A DNA stretch of 64,000 nucleotides from Nocardia aurantiaca (GTDB lineage Bacteria > Actinomycetota > Actinomycetes > Mycobacteriales > Mycobacteriaceae), in assembly GCF_009708175.1 (NCBI RefSeq), contig NZ_WMBB01000006.1, forward strand, positions 310,001-374,000. The letters run 5' to 3'. Position 1 is the stretch's first letter, and every line of letters starts with the position of its first letter. The position numbers were made by a program, and so were the translations under genes. A model generated the notes under the pieces. That model did not search any database. It saw only the letters and a list, made by a program, of their open reading frames with translations, and was not told the origin of the DNA. This document shows positions 7,587-16,249 of this stretch, in pieces.

Positions 7587-8426
7587 CTACCGGAGATGGC
7601 GGTCGACCAGATCGCGTAGCGCGGCGAGCTGGTCGCAGTAGTGGTCGGCGCCGGAGGCTCGGACCGCGCAGGTGAGGTGAGTCGCCCCCGCCGCGCGCAG
7701 CGCAGCCAGACGGCGTAGCGAATCCTTCTCGTTCCCTTGCGGATCGAGGGCCACGCCGGGCGAGAGCACGACATCGAAGCCGTCCGGCAGGGTGACGGTG
7801 GCGAGCATGGCCGTGATCTCGTCGGCTCGCAGCCCGAAGGGAATCCACCCGGTGCCGAGAGCGAGGGCGCGACGCAGTGACCGCCGGGTGCGGCCGCCCA
7901 CCCAGATCGGCACGGTGGTCGCGGTGGCATGGGGATCCAGCACGAGGCCTTCGACTTCACGCCGTCCCCACGCTCCGCGCAATCGGCTCAGTGCCGCGTC
8001 GGCCAGCGCGCCCCGGTCCTCCCAGGCCGCGCCCAGCAGGGCGAATTCCTCGGCGAGGGAGCCCACTCCGACGCCGAGCACCACGCGTCCGCCGCTGAGC
8101 CGGTCCAGGGTGCCATAGCTCTTGGCCAGGGCCAGCGGATGGTGGTAGCCGAGCACCAGAACGGAGGTGGCCAGCCGGATTCGCGTGGTGTGCGCCGCCA
8201 GGTACGACAGGGTCGCCAGCGGGTCCCAGTAGGTCGCGCCGCGCACCTCGGCCGCCGCCGCGGGCACCCCCACATGATCGGAGCAGGTGAGGTGGTCGAA
8301 GCCGAGTTCGTCGGCGGCCGTGGCGATTCGGGTGAGCTCACCGGGTCCGGCGGCGGCCTCCCACGGTGAGGCGATGCCGGGCACCTGCACCACGATGGGC
8401 GTGGACAGGCCGAGTCGAATGGTCAT
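7587..8426 (-). CDS. LLM-class (luciferase-like, probably F420-dependent) oxidoreductase
   Basis: A 279-aa TIM-barrel flavin/F420 oxidoreductase. Recognisable parts are ELGFDHLTCSDHVGVP near residue 40, TRIRLATSVLVLGYHHPLALAKSYGTLDRLSGGRVVLGVGVGS at about 85-130, and VPIWVGGRTRRSLRRALALGTGWIPFG at about 180. These are the standard landmarks of the LLM family found in mycolata. The ATG overlaps the stop of the upstream SDR gene by 4 bp (ATGA), so translation is coupled. The substrate is unknown. Confidence 0.88.
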   Translation of the reverse strand: MTIRLGLSTPIVVQVPGIASPWEAAAGPGELTRIATAADELGFDHLTCSDHVGVPAAAAEVRGATYWDPLATLSYLAAHTTRIRLATSVLVLGYHHPLALAKSYGTLDRLSGGRVVLGVGVGSLAEEFALLGAAWEDRGALADAALSRLRGAWGRREVEGLVLDPHATATTVPIWVGGRTRRSLRRALALGTGWIPFGLRADEITAMLATVTLPDGFDVVLSPGVALDPQGNEKDSLRRLAALRAAGATHLTCAVRASGADHYCDQLAALRDLVDRHLR

Positions 8427-9235
8427 CGCGCCACCCGTCGCGGCAGTCCCATCAGCCGCCGCATGCCTCGGTCGGCGCGCAGCACGGCGGCCGCCCGATC
8501 CGGGTCATTGCGTTGGGCGGCTGTGGCCTCGTTGCCGGACATGATGTGCACCGGGCCGTGCCCGAGCCGCGAAAGCCCTTCGCGCGCCACGTCATCGGGC
8601 TCGGACACCGTCATTCCCGGGACCGTGAAGTCGAGCCCGACCCGCTCCATGGCGGGTGTCCGGGTCACGCCGAGTACCAGCTCGAGCACATCCACCCCGT
8701 ACTCGCCGAGCTCGAGCCACAGGCTCTCGGCGAAGATCCGCCCGAACGCCTTGACCCCGCCGTAGACGGTGTGATGCTGCGAGCCCAGGTATCCGGCCAG
8801 CGAGCCGACCATCAGAATCCCGCCCCTGCCACGGTCTTTCATGGCGGCGCCGAAGTGGTGGATCAGCGCGAGGGGCGCGGTGATGTTCAGATCGATCACG
8901 CGCTGGAAGGCGTCCAGATCCCCGTCCACGAACGGCGCACTGTGCGAATTCGCCCCGGCATTGAGCACCAGCAGTCCGACCTCGACATCGTCGACCGCCG
9001 CGATGATCTCCCCGACCGCGTCGGCCGACGTCAGATCGATGGCCAGCGTCCGCGCTTCGACGCCCAGCGCCCGGCACTCCGCGGCCGTCGCGGCCAGCGG
9101 TTCGGCCCGCCGCGCCACCAGCAGCAGCGCGATTCCGGCCCGCGCCAGCTCCAGCGCGAACGACCGCCCCACCCCCTCCGATCCCCCGGTGATGATCGCC
9201 CACGGCCCATAACGCTGCGCATCCATACCGCTCAT
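8423..9235 (-). CDS. SDR family oxidoreductase
   Basis: Short-chain dehydrogenase/reductase of 270 aa. The Rossmann motif reads TGGSEGVG near residue 16, followed by the LNAG box and by VGSLAG and YGGVK, which supply the catalytic Ser, Tyr and Lys. The tail RNDPDRAAAVLRADRGMRRLMGL resembles SDRs that act on hydrophobic substrates. It is the first gene of the SDR/LLM/SnoaL operon, divergent from a KstR-like regulator, with the putative operator about 65-80 bp upstream of the start. A role in steroid or lipid catabolism is inferred from that operator only. Confidence 0.9.
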   Translation of the reverse strand: MSGMDAQRYGPWAIITGGSEGVGRSFALELARAGIALLLVARRAEPLAATAAECRALGVEARTLAIDLTSADAVGEIIAAVDDVEVGLLVLNAGANSHSAPFVDGDLDAFQRVIDLNITAPLALIHHFGAAMKDRGRGGILMVGSLAGYLGSQHHTVYGGVKAFGRIFAESLWLELGEYGVDVLELVLGVTRTPAMERVGLDFTVPGMTVSEPDDVAREGLSRLGHGPVHIMSGNEATAAQRNDPDRAAAVLRADRGMRRLMGLPRRVAR

Positions 9236-9297
9236 CGCGATTTCCTCACCTGTGAGAACGAACTCGGCACCCTCCAGTTCTACAAACTTCCCCGCCG

Positions 9298-9323
9298 AAA
9301 AACTAGAGTGAATTCTAGTTTTT
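9298..9323. promoter_or_regulatory. KstR-like operator palindrome
   Basis: AACTAGAGTGAATTCTAGTT (9301-9320) is a perfect 7-bp inverted repeat around 6 bp, extended to 10-bp arms by flanking A and T runs. As I recall it, the KstR consensus has the same AACTAGA...TCTAGTT arms around a different 6-bp core. It lies between the divergent SDR operon and the TetR gene and probably controls both. Confidence 0.7.
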
Positions 9324-9340
9324 TCACGGAAGGTGAGCTC

Positions 9341-9946
9341 ATGCCCCGAATCCCGGAGCCCCGCACCCCCGGCCGCGTCTCCACCACCCGCCAATTGGAG
9401 CGCCAGCGCGCCATTCTGCGCGCCGCCGGAAGACTGGGCGCCGAGCACGGCCTGGAACGCGTACAGATGAGCGAGGTCGCCCACACCGCCGGAGTAGCCC
9501 TCGGCACCCTGTACCGCTACTACCCGTCGAAACACCATCTCTTCGCGGCCGTCCTGGACACCGCGGTCCGCGAATTGCCCCACCCCGCAGGGGTTTCCAC
9601 CGACCCGGTCACCGGGGCCGCCGATTTCCTGAGCCGAGCGATCGGCGAACTGCTGCGCCACCCCCACCTGGCCCGCGCCATGCTCGTCTCGATGAACGCG
9701 GTACGCGCCGAGAAATCGGCGTCTCCCGTTGTCGCGCAGGACTATTCGATGCCAGAACGTATCCTCGCCGCCGCCGGCATCACCACCCCCACCACCGAAG
9801 ACCACCGCCTGGCCCGTCTCTTGGAACAGTGCGTCTATGGCATCCTCACCTGGACCACCGCCGGCAACCTCACCACCGACCAGGCGATGGCCGACGTCCA
9901 CCGAGCCTGCGAACTGCTCCTCGCTCCTTGGCGATCCTCGCGATAA
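9341..9946 (+). CDS. TetR family regulator resembling KstR
   Basis: A 201-aa TetR repressor. The HTH region reads ERQRAILRAAGRLGAEHG, then VQMSEVAHTAGVALGTLYRY and PSKHHLFAAVL, closely matching the VQM..VA..A.VA.GTLYR.FPSK pattern I remember for KstR, the cholesterol-catabolism repressor. The C-terminal helices include LARAMLVSMNAVRAEKSAS and CVYGILTWTTAGNLT. GGAAGG precedes the ATG. Because the intergenic palindrome also matches a KstR-type site, a paralogue that senses a CoA thioester of a steroid or related acid is likely. Whether it is KstR itself cannot be decided here. Confidence 0.88.
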   Translation: MPRIPEPRTPGRVSTTRQLERQRAILRAAGRLGAEHGLERVQMSEVAHTAGVALGTLYRYYPSKHHLFAAVLDTAVRELPHPAGVSTDPVTGAADFLSRAIGELLRHPHLARAMLVSMNAVRAEKSASPVVAQDYSMPERILAAAGITTPTTEDHRLARLLEQCVYGILTWTTAGNLTTDQAMADVHRACELLLAPWRSSR

Positions 9947-10128
9947 CCGCCCGGCTCGGCGTCGCGCCTGGCGGCATCCCACGCACGGCCGCCCCGGTCC
10001 TGCGAGCGTGAGGACCTCGGATCGCCGTCGACGAGTTGCACCGGACCGCTTGGACTTTCGCCCCGCCGACCATGCCACGGCGCGGCCGGCGATGGGCCGG
10101 AGCGACGGTGGATCCTCGGCCGGAAATG

Positions 10129-10169
10129 CCCGACGGCCGGGGCGCGCGGGTGCGCGTCCGGCCGTCGGG
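10129..10169. terminator. Convergent hairpin between TetR and sulfotransferase genes
   Basis: CCCGACGGCCGG (10129-10140) pairs perfectly with CCGGCCGTCGGG (10158-10169), with a further GC-rich stem inside the loop. There is no U-run. It is the only feature seen in the 232-bp gap between the two convergent genes. Confidence 0.6.
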
Positions 10170-10178
10170 GGTGGATGA

Positions 10179-11312
10179 TCAGAGGGCGAATTCGGCTCGG
10201 ACCCGGTCTTCGGTGAGGCCGTAGTCGGCCAGGGAGTACTGGTGGACCGGTTTGCGGTCGCCGGACTTGCTCTCCTCGTCGAGGGCTGTCATCGCCGCGC
10301 GGGCCGAATCGGTGTAGTCCAGTCCGAACGCCGAGTAGATCTTCTCCACGGTTGCGAAGGGGTTGGCGCGGAGTTCGTCGAATTCGATGTCGAGGAACTG
10401 GTCCGGGTTGTAGCGGGCTCGGGCGGTGTTGAATTCACGGAGGCCGCGGGACCACAGCTCCAGCTGGGATTCGCCGATCTTCTCGCCGACGAAGGTGGTG
10501 GACCAGCCGTGGGTGGCCTGTTCGGACAGGCTGCAGGAGGAGCCGACGATGGTGACCGGGTCGCGGTGGGTCTGGATGATCAGCGCGTCCGGATAGACCT
10601 TCATGAGGGCGTCGAGGGCGAACAGGTGGCTGGGGTTCTTGAGGACCCAGCGGCGGTTGTCGCCGAGACCGATGAGTTGCAGGTTCGCCTTGTGCCGCGC
10701 GTAGGCATCGGTCCAGTCCTGCTTGCGCAGCCACTGTGAGTAGGTCGGCAGGTAGGCCAGCGATTCATAGGAGATGGACTTCACCGTCTGGCGCAGCAGC
10801 TGCCAGCACTCCTCCACCTCGGCGGCGGTCATGTAGTGCACGCCCATGAATTCCGGGTTCTCGATCCGGTGCTGGGCGAAGCCCTTGTCGACGGCCTGAT
10901 AGACGGGGTTGTCGGCCCAGGTCTCGCGCGGCGGCCGCGGCTGCGGGAAGTCGGCCAGCCACATTTCGAGGGCCTGGTGCTGCGGGTCGGCCGCGAGCAG
11001 ACGGTGCAGGGCCGTGGTGCCGGTGCGGGGCAGCCCGGTCACGAAAATCGGCCTGGTGACCTGGGTTTCGGTGTAGGTCGGGTTGGCCTGCCAGGACGCT
11101 TCGCTCAGCGCGCGGGCGACGAGCGCGCCGCGCAGGAAGTACCGGCTCATCTTGGAGCCGAGCTCGGTGAGCCCGGCGTCGCGCTGGTAGGACTCCAGCA
11201 GAACGCCGAGCGCCTCCAGATGGTCATCGGACCCGAAGTCGGTCAGGCCGCAGACCTTCGACGCCGAGCGGTGCAGGTCCTCGACGGTGCCGACGTTGGT
11301 ACGTCCGCTCAT
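10179..11312 (-). CDS. PAPS-dependent sulfotransferase family protein
   Basis: Sulfotransferase of 377 aa, expected to move a sulfuryl group from PAPS to a hydroxyl or amine acceptor. The 5'-phosphosulfate loop reads FVTGLPRTGTTALHRLLAAD at about residue 87. The downstream 3'-phosphate-binding part includes RRWVLKNPSHLFALDALMKVYPDA and QTHRDPVTIVGSSCSL. AAGGAG lies upstream of the ATG. It is the last gene of the cysD-cysNC-DUF1214-SDR-sulfotransferase operon and starts 18 bp after the SDR stop, so its donor is made by the first two genes. I recall the trio sulfotransferase/SDR/DUF1214 as M. tuberculosis Rv3529c-Rv3531c, a set without an assigned product. Confidence 0.9.
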   Translation of the reverse strand: MSGRTNVGTVEDLHRSASKVCGLTDFGSDDHLEALGVLLESYQRDAGLTELGSKMSRYFLRGALVARALSEASWQANPTYTETQVTRPIFVTGLPRTGTTALHRLLAADPQHQALEMWLADFPQPRPPRETWADNPVYQAVDKGFAQHRIENPEFMGVHYMTAAEVEECWQLLRQTVKSISYESLAYLPTYSQWLRKQDWTDAYARHKANLQLIGLGDNRRWVLKNPSHLFALDALMKVYPDALIIQTHRDPVTIVGSSCSLSEQATHGWSTTFVGEKIGESQLELWSRGLREFNTARARYNPDQFLDIEFDELRANPFATVEKIYSAFGLDYTDSARAAMTALDEESKSGDRKPVHQYSLADYGLTEDRVRAEFAL

Positions 11313-11330
11313 AGTGGTGAAACTCCTTGC

Positions 11331-12188
11331 TCAGACGTGGTATTCGCCGCAGTTGACGTCGATGGTCTGCCCGGTGATGGCATTGGCCCACGGCGACATG
11401 AGGAAGACGATGGTCTGGGCGATCTCATCGGGCAGTGGCAGCCGCTTCAGGTCGGACTTCGCGGCGGTCTGCTGATAGACCTGTTCCTCGGTGATGCCGT
11501 ACTTCTTGGCGATCTCGCTGAAGTACCACTTCAGCTGATCGGTCCAGATGTAGCCCGGCAGCACGCTGTTGACGCGAATCCCCTTCTCGCCCAGCTCGGT
11601 CGCCAGGGTCTGCGACATGGCCAGCAGCGCGGCCTTGGCGACCTTGTAGCTGCCGTAGCGGGGTTCGGAGTGCCGCAGCACCATGGAGCTGACCATGACC
11701 ACCGAGCCCTCGGTGTCGGCGAGGGCGTCGGTGAACGCCTGCGTCATGCGCAGATTGCCGAGCACGGTCAGGTCCACGCTCTCGCGGATCTGCTCGAAAT
11801 CGGTGCGGGCCAGCGGCTTCATGGAGGGGACCTTGAAGGCGTTGTTCACCAGCGCGTCGACCCGGCCGAAGGTCTCGAGGGTCCGCGTGGCCAGATTCCG
11901 GACCGTCGCCTCATCGGTGATATCGGTAGGCACGCAGAGGGTTTCGGCGCCTCCCTCGGCCGCGATCTCCTCGGCGACCTCCTTCAGCCGCGACTCGGTA
12001 CGCGCCGCCAGCACGACCTTGGCCCCGGCCGCCGCGGCCTCCAGCGCGATAGAACGACCGAGACCGGGTCCGATACCGCTGACGACGACAACCTTGTCCG
12101 CCAGCAGGCCCGTCTTCAGTCGGTGGGGGGTTTCCGGGGCTTGCCCCGAAAGGTGCGACCGCGAGCTACCGGAGTTGTCCATGCTCAC
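11331..12188 (-). CDS. SDR family oxidoreductase
   Basis: A 285-aa SDR with cofactor motif SGIGPGLG (about residue 38), NNA box VDALVNNAF, SSM serine region, and YKVAK supplying the Tyr/Lys pair. The tail NAITGQTIDVNCGEYHV is the usual FabG-like ending. A 25-residue polar N-terminal extension precedes the fold. The GTG at 12188 overlaps the DUF1214 stop by 4 bp; an ATG at 12182 is the alternative. Translational coupling inside the sulfation operon indicates that it acts on the same metabolite as the sulfotransferase, for example by preparing or oxidising the acceptor alcohol. Confidence 0.9.
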   Translation of the reverse strand: MSMDNSGSSRSHLSGQAPETPHRLKTGLLADKVVVVSGIGPGLGRSIALEAAAAGAKVVLAARTESRLKEVAEEIAAEGGAETLCVPTDITDEATVRNLATRTLETFGRVDALVNNAFKVPSMKPLARTDFEQIRESVDLTVLGNLRMTQAFTDALADTEGSVVMVSSMVLRHSEPRYGSYKVAKAALLAMSQTLATELGEKGIRVNSVLPGYIWTDQLKWYFSEIAKKYGITEEQVYQQTAAKSDLKRLPLPDEIAQTIVFLMSPWANAITGQTIDVNCGEYHV

Positions 12189-13381
12189 CCCAGCATCCTT
12201 TCCGCGAAGCCGCGCTGGCGAGCGGCGATGCGCTCACGCCATCCGGCCTCGTCGATTCGATTGTGTTCGTAATGCGGCAGGCGTTCCGCCACTTTGTCCA
12301 ACGGAACGAGCTCGATGGTCGGCCCGTCCTGCGGTGTGATCGGCCGATCGGTGCGCTGCCACCGGAACTGGAGGATGCCCAGCTTGCGGCCGGTCGTCTC
12401 GATCCAGTTGGCAATGCCCGGGTTTCGGGCGGAGACGACCATGCGGATCATCCCGTCCGGATCCACCTGCGCCTGCCGATGATTCAGCGAGCTCTGATGG
12501 TTGACGTAGTCGAGGGAGATGTACCAGCGGCTCCCCAGCTGGAAACCCTGATACGGCGCATCGGATTTGGGCACGGTGATGATGAGCGCCTGATCGTCCT
12601 CGAGCTCGAAGTGGCCGACGGAGGAGTACTGGGTGCTCAATCCGCCAGGGGTGAGCCGAGGTTCGGTCAGCGTATTGACCGGCAGGTTCAGATAGAACCA
12701 TTTCGGGAAGTTGAACCAGGTGTGCACCCGGGTCAGCAGCATGCGCCCGGCCGCCCGGTACCGCTTGCGCAGCTGTTCCACCCCGGCCTCGACCGGCGCG
12801 GTCCCGATGGTGTTTACCCGCTCGATGCGAATGCTGCCCTTGCGCTCGGCATTCCAGTCGCCGTAGACCTCGCGCACGGCCAGCATGGACGCGCCCTCGC
12901 CGAGTACGAAGTAGTTCGGCTCCGGATTCTCCTTGGGCGGGCCGAAGCGCAGCTGATAGCCGCCGTCCTCGTTGATCTGCAGGCGCCGGTCGTCGAACGC
13001 GTCGTCACCGTTCGGAACGTCGGTGGCGGTGTAGTCGCCCTTGAGCACCTGGAAACTCAGGTCGGCGGTGCTGCCGCGCACGCCGGTGAGCAGGTATTCC
13101 GCATTCGGCTCGATGGTGGCGTGGTAGTACAGCGTGTCCGGATTGTCCAGGCCCATCTTGGTGTAGGGCCCGGTGGAGGACACGAAGTACGGGTGGGAGG
13201 TGCCGTGCGCCCGCGACAGCTGCAGGACCGCGGCGATGCTGCCCTGCAGGTAGTCGTAGCCCTCCGCCAGATCGTGCGGGTCGCGGATGAAATCGGCGGC
13301 GGCGATGAGCTTTTCGGCCTCGGCGACCGCCACGAGGAACGGTTCGGTCAGAGGCGCTTCGGCCTTTTCCATGTCTGTCAT
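12185..13381 (-). CDS. DUF1214 domain protein
   Basis: A 398-aa cytoplasmic-looking protein without signal peptide. The C-terminal half carries DUF1214 features: YQGFQLGSRWYISLDYVNHQ, SSLNHRQAQVDPDGMIRMVV and NPGIANWIETTGRKLGILQF. The middle has TLYYHATIEPNAEYLL and FNFPKWFYLNLPVN. No catalytic role is established for the family. It starts 6 bp after cysNC and overlaps the next SDR by 4 bp, so it is co-expressed with the PAPS and sulfotransferase genes. A second, secreted DUF1254/DUF1214 protein occurs at 34937, but the two differ in length and export. Confidence 0.85.
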   Translation of the reverse strand: MTDMEKAEAPLTEPFLVAVAEAEKLIAAADFIRDPHDLAEGYDYLQGSIAAVLQLSRAHGTSHPYFVSSTGPYTKMGLDNPDTLYYHATIEPNAEYLLTGVRGSTADLSFQVLKGDYTATDVPNGDDAFDDRRLQINEDGGYQLRFGPPKENPEPNYFVLGEGASMLAVREVYGDWNAERKGSIRIERVNTIGTAPVEAGVEQLRKRYRAAGRMLLTRVHTWFNFPKWFYLNLPVNTLTEPRLTPGGLSTQYSSVGHFELEDDQALIITVPKSDAPYQGFQLGSRWYISLDYVNHQSSLNHRQAQVDPDGMIRMVVSARNPGIANWIETTGRKLGILQFRWQRTDRPITPQDGPTIELVPLDKVAERLPHYEHNRIDEAGWRERIAARQRGFAERMLG

Positions 13382-13387
13382 CAGCTT

Positions 13388-15259
13388 TCAGCCGTTCTGT
13401 TCAACATTCCTGCCTAGGGACTCTCGAATTCGATGGGCGATCTCGGCCGGCGTCCCGTCCGAGGGGGTGATGATCAGGTCGGCGAACTCCGGCCGCTCGT
13501 ACGGCGAGCTGATGCCGGTGAATTCGCGAAGCTCTCCGGCGCGGGCGCGCTTGTAGAGGCCCTTCGGGTCGCGCAGCTCGCACTCCTCGAGCGGGGTGTC
13601 GACGAAGATCTCCCGGAACGGCAGGCGCCTGGAGTCGTGCAGCTTTCGCGCCTCGCGCCGTTCGGCGCGGAAGGGACTGATGAGCGAGACGATGGCCACC
13701 ACACCGGCGTCGGCGAACAGCGCCGCCACCTCGGCGACACGGCGGATGTTCTCGCGCCGGTCCTCGTCGGTGAAACCCAGGTTCTTGTTCAGCCCGTGCC
13801 GCAGATTGTCCCCGTCGAGCAGGTAGGCGGGCTGCCCGGAAGCGATGAGCTGCCGCTCCAATTCCACTGCGATGGTGGACTTCCCGGAGCCGGACAGCCC
13901 CGTCAGCCACACGGTCGCGCCGACGCTGAGCCGCTGCCCGCGCTCCACCGATGAGCTGTGCCACACCACATTCGACGCCTTCTGCCCGACCCGCGGCGCA
14001 CCCGTGGAGCGCCCGGTGATCATGCCCGCGGCCACCGTCTGGTCGGTGGTCTCGTCGATGAGGATGAAGCTGCCGGTGGCGCGGTTCTCGCGATACGGGT
14101 CGAACAGCAGCGACTGACGGCTCTTCAACGTCACGCGCCCGATATCGTTGAGCCCCAGCCGATCCGCGTCCGTCTGCCGGTGCAGGGTGTTCACGTCGAG
14201 CCGGTAGTCCAGCTCGCTCACCTCGACCTTGGAGGTCTGGGTTGCGGTGCGGATGGAGTACGAGTTCCCGGCCCGCAGTTCGGTGTCGTCGGAGAACCAG
14301 CACACCATGGCGTCGAGCTCGCGATCGGCGTGCGGCTGGTTGCCGGGCCGCGCGAGCATATCGCCACGGCCGATGTCGATGTCGTCGTCGAGGGTGAGCG
14401 AGACCGCCATACCGGTGAACGCCTCGTCCACCTTGCCGCCACCCGGTCCCCAGATCTGGTTGACCCGGCTGGTGCGGCCCGAGGGCAGCGCCACGACCTC
14501 GTCGCCCGGTTTGAAGATGCCGCCCGCCACGGTGCCCGCATAACTGCGCTGGCTCTCCCCGTGCGGCCGGATCACGTACTGCACGGGCAGCCGGTTGTCG
14601 ATGAGGTTGCGATCGGAGGCGACGTGCACCTCTTCCAGGTGCCGCAGCAGCGGCGGACCCGGATACCAGTCGGCGGTGCGCGCCGACGGGTCCACCACAT
14701 TGTCGCCGTGCAGCGCCGATACCGGAATGAAGCTCAGATCGCCCACGTCCAGCTTGGTGGCGAAATCCGCGAATTCCGAACGGATCTCCTCGAATCGCTG
14801 CTCGGACCAGTCGACCAGGTCCATCTTGTTCACGCACAGCACCAGGTGCCCGACGCCCAGCAGCGAGGACAGGAAGGCGTGCCGGCGGGTCTGCTCGGAG
14901 ACGCCTTTGCGCGCGTCGACCAGAATCAGCGCCAGGTCTGCGGTGGACGCGCCGGTCACCATGTTCCGGGTGTACTGCACGTGCCCCGGGGTGTCCGCGA
15001 TGATGAATTTCCGTCGCGGCGTGGTGAAGTAGCGGTAGGCGACATCGATGGTGATGCCCTGCTCGCGCTCGGCGCGCAGGCCGTCGGTCACCAGCGACAG
15101 GTCCGGCCCGTCGGCGCCGCGCGAGAGGCTCGCGCGCTCGATGGCGTCCAGCTGATCGCTGAACAGGCTCTTGGAATCGAACAGCAGCCGCCCGATGAGG
15201 GTCGACTTGCCGTCGTCGACGCTGCCGGCGGTGGCGAGCCGTAACAGGTTGCGGCGCAT
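13388..15259 (-). CDS. cysNC: Bifunctional sulfate adenylyltransferase subunit 1 / adenylylsulfate kinase
   Basis: A 623-aa fusion. The N-terminal GTPase part (residues about 1-420) has the G1 loop [21 protein letters not shown]3 [12 protein letters not shown] and G4 NKMDLVDW, and it drives APS formation with CysD. The C-terminal APS kinase (about 440-620) has a second P-loop, [18 protein letters not shown], followed by [17 protein letters not shown], and it phosphorylates APS to PAPS. The ATG shares its A with the cysD stop (TGATG), so translation is coupled. Here the PAPS-making enzyme is placed directly before DUF1214, SDR and sulfotransferase genes, with no PAPS reductase or sulfite reductase nearby. 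This points to use of PAPS for sulfation. Confidence 0.96.
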   Translation of the reverse strand: MRRNLLRLATAGSVDDGKSTLIGRLLFDSKSLFSDQLDAIERASLSRGADGPDLSLVTDGLRAEREQGITIDVAYRYFTTPRRKFIIADTPGHVQYTRNMVTGASTADLALILVDARKGVSEQTRRHAFLSSLLGVGHLVLCVNKMDLVDWSEQRFEEIRSEFADFATKLDVGDLSFIPVSALHGDNVVDPSARTADWYPGPPLLRHLEEVHVASDRNLIDNRLPVQYVIRPHGESQRSYAGTVAGGIFKPGDEVVALPSGRTSRVNQIWGPGGGKVDEAFTGMAVSLTLDDDIDIGRGDMLARPGNQPHADRELDAMVCWFSDDTELRAGNSYSIRTATQTSKVEVSELDYRLDVNTLHRQTDADRLGLNDIGRVTLKSRQSLLFDPYRENRATGSFILIDETTDQTVAAGMITGRSTGAPRVGQKASNVVWHSSSVERGQRLSVGATVWLTGLSGSGKSTIAVELERQLIASGQPAYLLDGDNLRHGLNKNLGFTDEDRRENIRRVAEVAALFADAGVVAIVSLISPFRAERREARKLHDSRRLPFREIFVDTPLEECELRDPKGLYKRARAGELREFTGISSPYERPEFADLIITPSDGTPAEIAHRIRESLGRNVEQNG

Positions 15260-16176
15260 CAGAAGTAACCCTCTCGCTTGCGATCTTCCATGCCGGAGTC
15301 GGAGATGCGGTCGTCGGCGCGGGTGGCGCCGCGTTCGGTCAGGCGGGTGACCGCGGTTTCGGCGATCACCTCGGCCGGATTGGCGGCGGTGGATTCGACG
15401 CAGCCGGTGCAGGTGGCGTCGCCGACGGTGCGGAAGCGCACCGTGGTCTCGAACATCTGCTCGTCCAGGCCGATCTCCAGGAATCGGTTGTCGGCCAACA
15501 GCATTCCATCACGCTCGACGACGGTACGGCGGTGCGCGTAGTACAGGCTCGGCAGCTCCACCTCGGCCTGGTCGATGTACTCCCAGATATCCAGCTCGGT
15601 CCAGTTGGACAGCGGGAACACCCGGATGTGCTCGCCCTTCCGGTGCCGCCCGTTGTAGAGATTCCACACCTCCGGCCGCTGCGCCCGCGGATCCCAGGCG
15701 CCGTACTCGTCGCGGAAGCTGAACACCCGCTCCTTGGCGCGCGCCTTCTCCTCGTCGCGCCGGGCGCCGCCGAAGACCGCGTCGAAGCGGTACTCGGCGA
15801 TGCTGCGCAACAGCGTTGCCGTCTGCAGACGGTTGCGCGTCTCGCCGCGGCGCTCGGTCACGCGCCCGGCGTCGATGTCGTCCTGCACCTTGCCGACCAG
15901 CAACTGTGCCCCGAGCCGGGCCGCGGTGCGGTCGCGGAAGTCGATGACCTCGTCGAAGTTGTGCCCGGTGTCGATGTGCAGCAGGGGAAACGGCAGCGGC
16001 GCCGGCCAGAACGCTCGTCGCGCCAGTTCCAGCATGACCGCGGAGTCCTTGCCACCGGAGAACAACAGCACCGGCCGCTCGAAGGTCGCCGCCACCTCCC
16101 GAATGATGTGCACCGATTCCGCCTCCAAGGCGTTCAGGTGCGACAGCTCATATCCCGCGCGCATCTCTCGTCCCAT
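15259..16176 (-). CDS. cysD: Sulfate adenylyltransferase subunit 2
   Basis: A 305-aa subunit of ATP sulfurylase that adenylates sulfate from ATP. The PP-loop [16 protein letters not shown], the substrate region [18 protein letters not shown], and the [22 protein letters not shown] stretch are all present and typical. [20 protein letters not shown] is the expected C-terminal region. It is the first gene of the five-gene sulfation operon. ATG at 16176 is used; a second ATG at 16164 would also fit. The upstream region shared with the divergent IclR gene holds a 14-bp palindrome, so control by that regulator is likely. Confidence 0.96.
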   Translation of the reverse strand: MGREMRAGYELSHLNALEAESVHIIREVAATFERPVLLFSGGKDSAVMLELARRAFWPAPLPFPLLHIDTGHNFDEVIDFRDRTAARLGAQLLVGKVQDDIDAGRVTERRGETRNRLQTATLLRSIAEYRFDAVFGGARRDEEKARAKERVFSFRDEYGAWDPRAQRPEVWNLYNGRHRKGEHIRVFPLSNWTELDIWEYIDQAEVELPSLYYAHRRTVVERDGMLLADNRFLEIGLDEQMFETTVRFRTVGDATCTGCVESTAANPAEVIAETAVTRLTERGATRADDRISDSGMEDRKREGYF

Positions 16177-16219
16177 TCACCGCGTCATCCGATCCGGGTG
16201 GCCAATCAACCCTTGTGGT

Positions 16220-16233
16220 GTCGAATATTCGAC
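16220..16233. promoter_or_regulatory. Palindrome GTCGAATATTCGAC
   Basis: A perfect 14-bp palindrome sits 16 bp upstream of the IclR ATG and 44 bp upstream of cysD. AT-rich dyads of this type are common IclR operators. It is the most likely control site for the sulfation operon and for autoregulation. Confidence 0.6.
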
Positions 16234-16249
16234 GCTATTGTTCGATAAT

